Below the pieces are notes generated by a model, which was not told the origin of the DNA, did no database searches, and saw only the letters and a program-made list of their open reading frames with translations. Positions 21,863 to 32,299 of a stretch of DNA of 64,000 bases are shown here, one piece after another (position 1 is the stretch's first letter; each line of letters begins with the position of its first letter). The position numbers and the translations under genes were made by a program. Origin of the DNA: Onthophagus taurus (taxonomy: Eukaryota; Arthropoda; Insecta; Coleoptera; Scarabaeidae); NCBI RefSeq assembly GCF_036711975.1, contig NC_091971.1, positions 20,777,501-20,841,500 on the forward strand. The letters are read 5' to 3'.

Positions 21863-22459
21863 CTCAAAGTAAGCTTGCATCTTTCAATCACCACGTTTGT
21901 CCTAAGGTTGTCAGAGGCTGTGTTGCCTTCCTGACGAACTTGCTTAGCTGAAGAGACCAATCGAAGTCGAAACAAAAAAATATATAGTCTGTGATGTTTG
22001 TCGAACGATGCTTTCTGAACGCTGTTGTTCTGAAATACTAGTCTTTTGTTTGCCAAATCTTTCCAAAGTGCGAAGTTTGCACAAATCTGGAAAAGGTTTT
22101 GCTTTTGACGAAGTGAAACAGTTTGACGAATGCGAAACAGTTTGCGTCGAAGACAAAATGGAATTCATTCAAAGTAGTTCTGTGAATGTGCAGTTCTACA
22201 CAGGGTGTAGTGTTCCCAGTTTGCTTGCAGTTTTCGAACTATCTGATTCTCATCAGCACGACGAAGAAGTCGTGGAATGAAGGTTTTTGCAGAACGATGT
22301 TGCTCAAAGCATTTCTCAAAATTTTCTCAAAAGACAAAAAATTAAATTTAACGTCAAATGAGATCTGAGTTTTGTGGAGTTACGAATTTTACTCAAAATA
22401 AGCTTTCATCTTTTAATCAGCACGTTTGTCCTAAGGTTGTCAGAGGCTGTGTTGCCTTT
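21863..22459 (+). repeat. Direct repeat pair of about 65 bp
   Basis: The segments 21863-21928 and 22392-22459 share ctcaaa.taagct followed by a long identical core containing cacgtttgtcctaaggttgt and cagaggctgtgttgcctt. They are about 530 bp apart. The open stretch between them (22008-22280) has no recognisable domain. They could be ends of a small direct-repeat element. Confidence 0.6.
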
Positions 22460-22985
22460 AGTATTGATTGGGGGTATTGTTTGTTTTATGTTATTTTTGA
22501 ATTTACTTACAACATACTCCTTCACAAGATCTTGGAATTGTGGGGCGTTTACGGGAGTAATTTTCATTTTTCTATCAATTTACAATTCAATTGTTTTTAT
22601 AGATTCTCCAATTAAATTCTTGCCTAAAGCGAATTAAACATTTTAGACTCAAGGCATAAAAAATTAGGTCATAAATAGGAAAAAGCGATGGAAGCAGAAA
22701 TAAATAGAATATATTGAACATAACACGAAAAATTATTAATATTTATTTAAGCCTTTGTAAAGGTTATGCTTTGAAGAAGAAAGCAAAAGGAAAAAGAACT
22801 GTCGTGAAGACAATTAAATTCACGATGTCAAGTAAGTAAATATATTTGTAATGATATTTTGCTTTTTAACTCAATTAACCTAACTATCCGTGTAATTTTT
22901 AAATTAATTTGGTAAAAAATCTAGTAAAAAAAATTCCAATAACGAAAATAGTTTGAATAAAACGTTGGTATAATAAATTATTCAC

Positions 22986-23860
22986 AGGTAGATTTCATCG
23001 ACATGCAGGCGCAACCTGATAGAGATACACGAAAAAATCACGATATTCCCAAAGAAAAGGCTCTGTTGAATGAGCTAATCAAGATGACCGTGATAGTTTG
23101 GTAACTTGGATGATAGATAATAATTCGACGAAGTGAACTGGTCTTCGATTTGTTGAAAGTACGAAAAATTCGAGTTATCATAGTGGAATAAGAAGAAGCC
23201 TGTAGAAAGTTTTGTTTGGAATTGCACATAAAATGGATTCGTGAATTCATGCTTACCAAGTGATACAGTTCAAAATTTAACGACCGAAGAAGAACTTGAA
23301 GAGCGTTTACGTAAAATTAACTAAAATGTCGAATCAAACATAGAGAATGTACAGACGAAGACACCAATGAAAATTTATCAGCAATTTTGGTAATGGAAGA
23401 ACATCGCAGAGTTTGTTTACAATGAGGAATATAAGGAAAAACATCTTCCTTTGAGTGCGAAATTTCCACCAGTCTCTATCGGAACCAATATTTTGATAGA
23501 CATTCCACGTCTGGATCGTGGACGACTAGGTCCTCGAAATATATTAGCTGTTATAACGGAAGAAGTTTATCCAAATATATTTTCTGTTGCAACTAATAAC
23601 GGTACGCTGGATAGATAAGTTATATTTAAGAAATGCATTTTTCAACTAACACCTAATAGGTTTATAAATGTAACTGATGTCCCCAATAAGAAAGTGACAG
23701 TTCGAGAAAAAGCAATGATTTCATCGGGATTAAAGTAAGACTTTGTAAAATGTGATTGATTGAATGCTTGTGGAAATAAATCGTGTTCGTGTTCGAAAAA
23801 ATTGCTTAAGTGTAAGTCTAAATGCTACAACAGTAAACCATGTATAAATAAATAAACATG
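22986..23860 (+). pseudogene. KRBA2-like integrase remnant with Cys-rich tail
   Basis: Starts with VDFIDMQAQPDRD, matching the DLIDMQSQPDG block that holds the first catalytic Asp of the KRBA2-type (gypsy-like) integrase domain. After a broken central part it resumes at 23280 with LPSDTVQNLTTEEELEERL, then FPPVSIGTNILIDIPRLDRG, RNILAVITEEVYPNIF and KAMISSGLK. It closes with a Cys-rich tail in which eight or more Cys are spaced as C.C.C.....C..KC. Several stops. This architecture is known from domesticated and transposon-borne integrases, and here it is dead. Confidence 0.6.
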
Positions 23861-24793
23861 TTAAAAAACAAATATAAACAATAATAAATTAAAAAAAAAC
23901 AATTTCGTCCCTTGGCTGAAAATGTCCGCAATCGGATATGGCTAAATATTGAATAGTCACAACACGTCCTAGGTACTTTGTGGTGTTCACAATGTACAGA
24001 ATTGGTTAATTTCGCCCCCCTTCACCGCAGAAGTAAAAGCCGGGGAGTTCGCAACAAAATCGGGTACCCGTAATTAAACTATATACATATATAATTTTTA
24101 TGTATGTTTAAAAATTGAATTTAACACTATAATTTTTGTTTTTAAAAGGGTTACACAAGAAATCTTATTACAACGAGTTCATGCTTTTAAACTTTCTTCT
24201 TGTAAATGAGTAATAGAACAGATTCCGGAAGAAACAGAAACGCGGCAGCGCGAAAATTAAAAAAGACTAGTACGGACCTGTTGTCATAAATTATATGACA
24301 GCGCGCTCGCTCAAAGGGTAATCATTCTCCAACTTCTCAAAAATCATCAATTAACAAAAAATTCTTACCCTAAAAATTTTTAAGAATATAAATGGATAAA
24401 ACTATTGATAATGAATGAATAATTTTTTATAACGCAAGTAAGTTAAAACATGAATGTTATGATTCAATTAGCTTACTATCTTGCTTTTTCAACATTCTCG
24501 ATTATTTTGGTTGCTTATCTACATACATTATTTTAGATATTATTATAAACAATTACTCATTATAGAATAGTAGACAAAAAGGGGTCGGTCCGGGTCGTGG
24601 AACTGATAGTCAGTTCTCTGAATTTTTTATTAATATTGTTGTAAATATGAACAAAAATAGGTAGTAGCTTACGTAAAATAAACAATTCAAAACAAATATA
24701 TGTCCAAAGACTATATATTTTATTTGCATCCCAAGACAGACTAAAATTTTTAAAATAATAATTGCTTTGAAAAACACGCAGGCGGCAAGAACA
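23861..24793. other. No gene recognised
   Basis: AT-rich sequence between the integrase remnant and the Mutator-like element. No convincing coding, repeat or RNA signal found. Confidence 0.4.
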
Positions 24794-24802
24794 GATGATA
24801 TA

Positions 24803-26408
24803 ATGTGGCTGAAGTCAGATTCATATTCGAATCTGTACCAGATTCAGATTCATAAAATTACAATTGACCAGACACGTATTGAACATATCAATTGAAAAAT
24901 CATTTTTTGAAACTACAGAAGTTGTAGCAATCTGCGATTACCCTGGATAATTCGAATAGACTCTCTGTCTCTTCGAATACCCTCAAACCCATATTTACGT
25001 AGAGGCAGAGTGGTGAATATTTGAATACTCATCGATTTTAATAGCAAAGTTAAACATTATTTTCTCATCAACTAAGGACTGGAGCACCCTGGGACTAGTC
25101 TAGATTATTGCATTAGGTTCTATGGTATCCTTCCAGCCCACCAGCACCCCCAGATTTGCCGTAGGGTGAATTTTTTAATATTCCTCGTTTTTAATAGCAA
25201 ATTTAAACATTATTTTCTCAATAACTAGAGACTACAGCACCCTGGGACTAGTCTAGATTAGTGTATTAGGTCCTTTGGTATCCTTCTATCCTTGTTTATT
25301 TATATAAAAACATCATTAATAATGCCCCGTTCTCCTATAACGTTCATAAAATGTATAACAAATAGTCCACAATTTATGCTATCCGTTTGTGTAGGATATT
25401 TGTGGTCTTTAGCCATTTTTCAACCTTTCATTCGTTCATTACGACTTTTTGTTTTATTACACCTTTGGAAAAACTTTTTAATTTTCTTAAATATGTTATT
25501 GTCCATATTTGTTTGACCGGAATCGAGTAAATAAATTAATTTTTCTGTCATACCTAGGACTATTAATATCCAGTGACTACAGTTTACGTTATATGGAATA
25601 AATATATACTTATAATTATTTAAATTCTCTACAAATACTTTTAAATTTAAGCAATCGTTTCCGAAAAACATAAATTGCACTGAAATAGTATCTATGTAAT
25701 AAATATAATGAGTCATGTTTTTTCAATATGAAAACGTAAATACGTCGATGCAGTAGTCTGATAACCACTTATCTGCTAATGTTTTCGAATTAACTTTAGT
25801 AGAGTGTGACCTATTATTTAAATAAGGTGTTATAAGATGTTTAATATCTTTGGCTGGTCCCCTGAATCCAAATCGTTCAAGTTTCATTAAAAAGAGAAGT
25901 AAAAGCCATGTGAATATAATATCAAACTAAATATTGAATAAATTTTAAATATAATACTAGTCCCAAGGTGCTGCAGTCTCTAGTTATTGAGTAAATAATG
26001 TTTAAATTTGATATTGAAAACGAGGAATATTAAAAAATTCACCCTACGGCAAATCTGGGGATGCTGGTGGGTTAGAAGGATACCAGAGGACCTAATGCAA
26101 TAATCTATACTAGTCCCAGGGTGTTGCAGTCTCTAGTTGATGAGAAAATAATTTTTAACTTTGCTATTAAAATCGATGAGTATTCAAATATTCATCACTC
26201 TGCCTCTACGTAAATCTGGGGGTGGAGTAGACAGGGAACATACTAGTGGGTCTATTCGAATTATCCAGGGTAGTCGCAGATTGCTACAAGTTCTTTAGTT
26301 GCAGAAAACGAGTTTTCAATTGATATGTTTAATAATTGTCTGGTCAACTGTAATTTTATGAATCTGAATCTGGTACAGATTCGAATATGAATCTAACTTC
26401 AGCCACAT
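24803..26408. mobile_element. Mutator-like (MULE-type) element with long inverted repeats
   Basis: Flanked by a perfect 9-bp direct duplication GATGATATA (24794-24802 and 26409-26417). Terminal inverted repeats start ATGTGGCTGAAG and extend for several hundred bases: 24803 to about 25290 against about 25940 to 26408. Each arm holds a subterminal unit of roughly 110-150 bp twice, carrying caccctgggactagtctaga. The centre encodes a minus-strand Ulp1-type protease relic but no transposase. An 8-11 bp target duplication with long repeats points to the Mutator superfamily; foldback or Polinton-derived origin is less likely. Confidence 0.7.
25290..25895 (-). pseudogene. Ulp1/SENP-like (C48) cysteine protease carried by the element
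   Basis: A single minus-strand frame is interrupted by only two stops (at about 25712 and 25420). In order it shows ADKWLSDYCIDVF (the WLxD helix of Ulp1 proteases), IFIPYNVNCSHWILIV (catalytic His), IYLLDSG (catalytic Asp), then YPTQTDSINCGLFVIHFM with the oxyanion Gln (25387-25389) and catalytic Cys (25369-25371). C48 proteases remove SUMO-like modifiers. Capture of such genes by Mutator-like elements is known in plants and some animals. The full set of active-site residues despite two stops suggests recent decay, or stop errors. It lies wholly between the inverted repeats. Confidence 0.75.
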
Positions 26409-26459
26409 GATGATATACTGGTAATGTTATTAAAAGTTGTAGCCTATCTTATTAAGTAA

Positions 26460-26810
26460 ACCCTTGATGCAGATATGTAATATTAGCATGGAACTTGGCA
26501 AGTTTCCCAAACAACGGAAGAAAGTCATAGTCATTACGATCCATAAGAAGTGAAGTAATAAGCTGTTTGACAAGTATAGACCTATAACATTAATATCAAA
26601 TATCTCCTACGTATTTGAGAAGGTTATATCCACGAGAATTGTCAATTTTCTGGAATCAAATAATATACTCTCGAAATGTCAAAACACTTATTTGAAGGGA
26701 AGAAATCCAAGGGTGTAATCCATTAAATGATAGCAGGGATAATAAAAGAATTAAACGAAGAAGGTAAGCGTGTAGATGAATTGTATCTAGAACTATCAAC
26801 CAGTGAAACA
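26460..26810 (+). mobile_element. LINE reverse transcriptase fragment
   Basis: Reads MELGKFPKQRKKVIVITIHKK, then KYRPITLISNISYVFEKVI and IVNFLESNNILSKCQNTY. This is the RT block from the K..V.PIHKKG motif through YRPISLL. Stops interrupt it and the catalytic box is absent. It sits just outside the 9-bp duplication of the Mutator-like element. Confidence 0.7.
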
Positions 26811-26969
26811 AAGGGGTACAGCAAAATGTCTAATTTTGTCTTATTTAACTGATAGAGAATAATGTTGTTTTAAAATATCCCAAAATATCTCGAATAATTA
26901 TTGCATTTGCCGAATCCCGTTAACAATTTTTCAATGTTATGTTTCTCTATTTTGTTTTAGAGCGAATAA

Positions 26970-27208
26970 TGCGAATTATAAAGCAATTAAAAAGAAACAG
27001 CAATAAGGTATGCGGGGAGAGGAGGGTTCCATCCTATCGAAAATGATGGTGCTGGTGTGTATTTCAGACAGGACGTCGCGACTTTATTTCTTTATGTAGA
27101 TAAAATAAAGGCGCGACGTATTGGACCTGGAACGCACTATCTTTTTCGATTGGACCCCTTCTCCCGGCATGGCTTATTTCTGTTTCTTTTTAATTTATAA
27201 TTTGTTAG
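26970..27208. repeat. Foldback hairpin repeat, copy 1
   Basis: Two arms of about 100 bp, beginning aattataaa..aattaaaaagaaacag and ending with the inverse ctgtttctttttaatttataatt, meet near ttatgtagataaaataaag. Copy 2 lies at 47365-47605 with the same arms and conserved patches (gacaggacgtcgcg, gatggtgc). No ORF of substance. Confidence 0.65.
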
Positions 27209-28417
27209 AATCAATATTTTCTCTCATTGTCAGACACAACAAAACTTTTTTTTTGAGAAATTCACTGAATTGGAACCATAATTTTGCTAATAAAGCTGCG
27301 ATTCCAAATTGCTAGGCTGTGAAAGATATCGCGAGTATGTATTTATACTCAATATTAATGTTGTGAATATATACGTGCGGACCTTAATTCTATTCATTGG
27401 TGTTACTCAAGACCTCCAATGTTCCTCCTTCATTTTTGGTCATGATAAATAAATTCACAATCAACGTCTTTGAAATGAAATTCACTCCCTATTTTAGGCT
27501 GATATGTATGATATATCGTCGCACACGATATGGATATACATAATCAGTCCAAAATCGTTAACCTTTTAACTACAACATCTCCCATAAACCGAATTCTTAG
27601 TCCCATTCCACCTTATTGTGTCACTTATTCTATAATAGTAATCCAATCTTTTCCTAATATATCTGTATTAATCATGGACAGATTCCTGGGTCTTGAGTTT
27701 GTTGGATGTGCAATAATGGTTTAAAAAGAATCATGTGTGCAACAGCGGTATAAAATATAGCTCCCCAAGAACAATATCTTCCATTGTACATTATATAGAC
27801 TGAATTTAGTTATAAATGACTTATACTGAATGTGGAAAATTCAAAATTGATCTTCAAGTATTGAGGAAATGTTAATTTTTTCAAGGTCATAAATGCAAAA
27901 TACAGTTTGAAAATAGAGCCTGTTGTCAATCCTCTTTAAAGTGTTAGTATAAATATTCTTGATGATTTCTTAATGGAAACACATTGGAACCATTAAAGCA
28001 GTTCTGAAAATGCCGAAAAATGCTGAAAAGAACAGAAGCCAGTATAAAATTTGTTTTGTGTCACTTTAAGCGTATCACTTTAAGGTCCACAAGTCATAAA
28101 ATATCTGTGCAATGTTTTTTTACACAAATCGTTAAATCGAAAGCGGTTTTACAGCGTGTTTTATTACAATTTCAATTGAATATGTTACAAATTCAAATGC
28201 TATTAATATTAAAACTTGTAAACTTGAAAATGTGAATACAAAAGTTAAAAAGTTAAATTTATTAAAAATAGACAATAAATTAACATAGTAACAACTTTAC
28301 AGACATAGAAAAGAAATTTCATCACAACGCAGATCGATCAACAAATTCGCCAACAATACAATCGTCTAAACACTCAGGGTGCTCTATATAACAAAGAGTA
28401 TCAAAAACGGAATATAG
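27209..28417. other. No gene recognised
   Basis: Short ORFs (27530-27724, 28020-28235) show no domain and no splice context. It would hold the 3' flank of the gene ending at 28418. Confidence 0.4.
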
Positions 28418-29664
28418 TTAAGGAGTTTTCGCTTTCTGCTTTTGTTCAATAAATTGTTTGTATAAAACATTTTGGATAACGTCCACCCATTTTGATTTAA
28501 TTGATGCATTGTCTGCTGTAAAAATATAAGTTCTCTTTTTATTATTTTCCAAGTATTCGACGATTTCAAAATTCATATCTTCTGGAGTTCCCCCGGAGAA
28601 TTGTATTTTATTGTTTGGAATGTTATATTCGATTTTATGCTAAAAATATTATCTTTTACGATTGAAATGTAAATTAATTTTTGTTACCATGTGTAGTTTT
28701 GATTCTTGAACTAAAGTTGTTAACAAAATCAATTCATCCAAAAAATAAACCCTATAGTTTGTGTGTGGTGCTCCATCGATTGAAATATTAAAATTATCGA
28801 TACATAATGTGTCGTAATAAAAACAAATCTGCAAAAGAAAATATTTTTCGTTGGGAAATTTTAATTTAGTTAATGAAAAACTTACATATTTAGAAATGTT
28901 TTGAATAGCAGCAAGTTGTTTAACATATTGCATCTGTTTATAAATATCTTGAAAATAATTCAATGTGTTGTATAAAATAATAGAATCTTTAAGATGATCA
29001 AAAGTTTTTAAATATGAGTGATATTTTATCATAGAAATAATTTTTCTTTCAGGGAGAGTTAAACTATAATCGATGTTATTTTGATAGAATCTCTAAAACA
29101 GTGCAAAGAAGTTTATAATTCAAAACAACAACTTAAAGTTATTAAAGTTATTACCTTGTAAAGAGCTTTTTTCCCATAAAACTTGACTTGAAACTTTGTG
29201 AATTGATCTAAAATGTAATAACGTAATTTCTTTTTCTAAAAATATAATAGAAAATAATCTTATAAAAAACATTAATTAATTAAAAAATATTTTCTTACAT
29301 TATTTAAAAAATAATTAAAAATATCTTCGATGGTGTAACATTTAATAGCATATTCAGGTAATTCAAATCGATGAAAATTTTTTATTTCAGTGATACAACC
29401 AAATAAATTCTCCAAATCATAATAAGGTACATTTATGTAAGCTAATTCAAATTTTTGACTCTCCAAAGTTTCTAAATGATCTACATAATCTTGTTCTTCT
29501 TCATAAAACGCTTTTATAATGCTAGAAGTTTCTAAATATTTAATTTATCTATTAAAAAAACGAATAAATTAATTTACTTACTTGTATTCTTCTGGTTTAT
29601 ACAATTCAAAATTATTCTCTAAATACCTTTGCAAAGTAAATATTGTAGTAACTTCTTTCTCCAT
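28418..29664 (-). CDS. Small, highly diverged DH-PH (RhoGEF-like) gene, about 6 exons
   Basis: Minus-strand exons: 29664-29582 (tentative), 29531-29299, 29235-29155, 29092-28886, 28828-28688, 28639-28418. Exons 2-6 join in frame with GT/AG borders. Translation matches the neighbouring RhoGEFs exon by exon: SSIIKAFYEEEQDYVDHLE for the first DH helix, FGCITEIKNFHRF for FGNIE.I, and LTLPERKIISMIKYHSYL where others have LLTPVQR..RY.LLL. A PH-like segment follows (YRVYFLDELILLTTL, KSKWVDVIQNVLYKQF) and then a stop. About 320 aa, lacking the long acidic N-terminus. The Rho-contacting DH helix is badly degenerate, so exchange activity is doubtful. The proposed first exon ends in phase 2 whereas exon 2 needs phase 1, so either the start is wrong or the copy is disabled. 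Confidence 0.65.
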
Positions 29665-29879
29665 CCTTAGGTACTTTTTGCCGTTTATAACGGCTTTAAC
29701 CGAACGGTTTGTGGTAATCGCTAAACAATTTTGCTTATCTTTTATCTTGTTTTATTGTGCGAGGTTGCTTTATCTGTGCACGTTTGTTCGTAATTCGGAA
29801 TATTTCCAATTGTTATCGATGAGTTACAAAAAAACATCTTTTTTATTTCAAGAATTTGATTTATTAAGTTAATAAAAAG

Positions 29880-30960
29880 TTAATCAACGTTTAATTTTCT
29901 AAAGGAGCCTTCAATTCCAAATAAGTCACTTTCAGTTTTTGGTCTTCCAATTCTCTTCGATTCATCAGATTTGTACTTTTCGTCTTCTTTGAACCATTCG
30001 GCATAACTTTCCACTTTTGCTTTCCAATGATCGATTAAATCTTGAATAGGACCTGCATCGCCCCCATATTCAGTTGGTAAAATTGATTTTGGAATTTGTT
30101 TGTAAATTTCATCCATGTTAGTTGTTTTATGAAACACGAACTGAAAAAGATTATCAATTAAAATTTAAAAAAAAGTGAAATAATTAAAAATAGTACTCTT
30201 TTTATCATTTTTTCTTTGAAAAAGGGTTTCACCATATTATAAATGGTATCGAAAATCGATGGGATGTTGATAAAATGCATAACTTTCGGCCTTTGGGGAT
30301 AAGCGCCATCAAAAAATGTCATTGCTTTTTTCATAAGAGGGAAATCTATATGAGACATTCCAAATTTTCCTGAGCCCTCCATGTCTTGTAAAGCAACCAT
30401 ACCACCAATTAATATTTGATCGTCTTCATTCATTAAAATATCAGATATCATTATGTTAACTTTGAAAACATCTTTCATTTTATAAATAGCTGGATCTCCT
30501 TGTCTCATAAGACAAACTCGAGGAGAATCGGGTCCTTCAGTTTTAACAAATGGAAGAAAAAGTCTAAAAAAAATCAATAAAATAATTAAAATAACTTGTT
30601 TCACAAATTACCCCGCTTTTAAAATTGCTTGTATTTCTGGTGCGAAAGGATCTCTATGATCAAAAAATTCGCGAAGCATCGTTCTCATGGTGTATAAATT
30701 TTCTAATTTTCTTTTAGCCTTTTCCAAGCTGAATTTACAACCGCGAAGAAATGTCAATAAAAATTGTTTATCTGGAAATTTCTGGTTTAATGGTTTCACC
30801 TCAAAATATTTAGTTAATTACCCATTCTTGGTGTTAAGTGTCGTTGTTTTTCCAACCAATCTTGAAGAGCTTGAATATCATCATCGATTCGCTTTGGGTC
30901 CTCGTTAAGCTCAGCGATAGCTTTAGCTTGAAGTTCTGGACAAAGAGGTCGAACGGACAT
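29880..30960 (-). CDS. CRAL-TRIO domain protein A (alpha-tocopherol-transfer-like)
   Basis: Four exons: 30960-30822, 30771-30612, 30563-30197, 30140-29880. All are GT/AG and in phase, giving 309 codons (308 aa), the usual length of insect CRAL-TRIO proteins. The N-terminal helical part ([32 protein letters not shown]) is the CRAL-TRIO_N fold. The lipid-binding domain covers about residues 95-260 ([42 protein letters not shown]). Members carry retinoids, tocopherol or other hydrophobic ligands in the cytosol; the ligand here is unknown. The Lys-rich tail DESKRIGRP..ESDLFG is shared with copies B and C. Unlike B and C its last coding region is not split by an intron after GPIQ.LI. Confidence 0.9.
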
Positions 30961-31137
30961 TTTGTTATGTAAGTCTATTCTGAAATGAATGACACCTTCT
31001 AAAGCACTGATAAATTCGATACTTGTATTATTTGATAAAAAAAATGTACTGATAAGTTTGTATCAATTTTATTTCAAAAACAAGTAAGACTAATTAAATT
31101 TAATTAAAATAATTAAATCAGGCTGATTATAAATGCC

Positions 31138-31232
31138 TCATCGGTATTCCATTTCCATTTTCTTTTTTTGATCATTTAGCATAACTCTCACATCTGCTTT
31201 CCAACGATCAATTAAGTCTGAAATTGTACCAT
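31138..31232 (-). pseudogene. Relic last exon of a CRAL-TRIO gene
   Basis: The minus strand reads DGTISDLIDRWKADVRVML and then a Lys/Glu tail to a stop. This aligns with DAGPIQDLIDHWKAKVESYA of gene A but lacks the AEWF motif and the conserved C-terminus. No other exons remain, so it is a truncated fourth member of the cluster. Confidence 0.6.
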
Positions 31233-31559
31233 CGACGAATTTAAATCAAAATTATAAAATTAAATGAATATCCGTACCTCTTTCTTTCTCTTACTCTATG
31301 TTCCCAATAAAAAGCAATATACAATATCAGCCTCAAGATACAGAAACTTATAGGAGTTACATTAGTCTCTTATTAGCATCAGTACATGAATCAAAGAAAG
31401 TAGCACAGATCCTAGCACAGTTCCATATGGTATAATAAGCATTTTCTTGCACACCGCTTCTATGTGACTTTCAAATGATAGCCTCCAATCTAATACCACA
31501 TCAAGGAAGAAAATGTGATACGCCAATTCAAATTCTTTCGGAAATGTTCAACGCTTATA

Positions 31560-32200
31560 AAAATTGATACAAACCGTTTTATCAACATTCATCATAATCC
31601 TTGAATTGAACAACAATCTTTGAATTTTCATGAAAATTGGGCAAGTTATTAATAAAAAATAAACAGCAACAGCCCCAAAATGGAACCCTATGGAACCTCA
31701 CGTCGATGAAAGACTTATCCGAACAAACGTTTGACCACACCACTCTGAGGGAGCGACTCGAAAAAAAATATCCAATTTAAGGTTTAACCTCGTATACTCA
31801 TGCAGTTTAGCTTATTGCACAAAGGTGTTGTTTTCTCATCAATCAAACGCCCTACTAAGGTCAAAAAAAAATCTGACCGCACGATCTTTAATTGTTTATA
31901 ATTTAAAATAACACAGCAAGTCTCGAACTCCATCTCAGACACCACCTCTAATGTGTACTTTAGACTAACGAGATGCTATTGTGTATTCAGCCAAATTAAG
32001 AACGCAAGCGACAAATTTATTAAATTTGCTAAAAATAGATTGAACATTCATGTGAATAACTGGTGCGTGTTCATGCGTTATTTGCCACGAAACTAGAATC
32101 AACATCAAAGATTCAGACTCCCATCTGTTTCTTCCGACTACGCTGTAATTCCACCGGTAATATAAATAATAACACAAATGATTCATTGGGAAACCCAATA
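31560..32200 (-). mobile_element. LINE debris (endonuclease start and RT loop)
   Basis: Frame-shifted minus-strand pieces include HMNVQSIFSKFNKFV (about 32060-31990, like the first strand of an APE endonuclease) and a degraded VPQGS.LG region near 31700-31660. Fragmentary; orientation is supported by both pieces but the family is not. Confidence 0.35.
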
Positions 32201-32299
32201 GATGAAGTAGGTTCGACCCATTAGTCTCTCATCGTTTCTTTTAAAGACACTTGATAGACTATGTGATCATTAGGTACATTAGAGAATATGTATTAAAGC

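Noticed and set aside
22008..22280. Cys-containing ORF as a small secreted protein
   Set aside because: No signal peptide or conserved Cys pattern; it lies between direct repeats and is probably repeat-derived.
25033..25290. Separate tandem repeat independent of the element
   Set aside because: The repeated block recurs inverted in the other arm, so it belongs to the Mutator-like terminal repeat.
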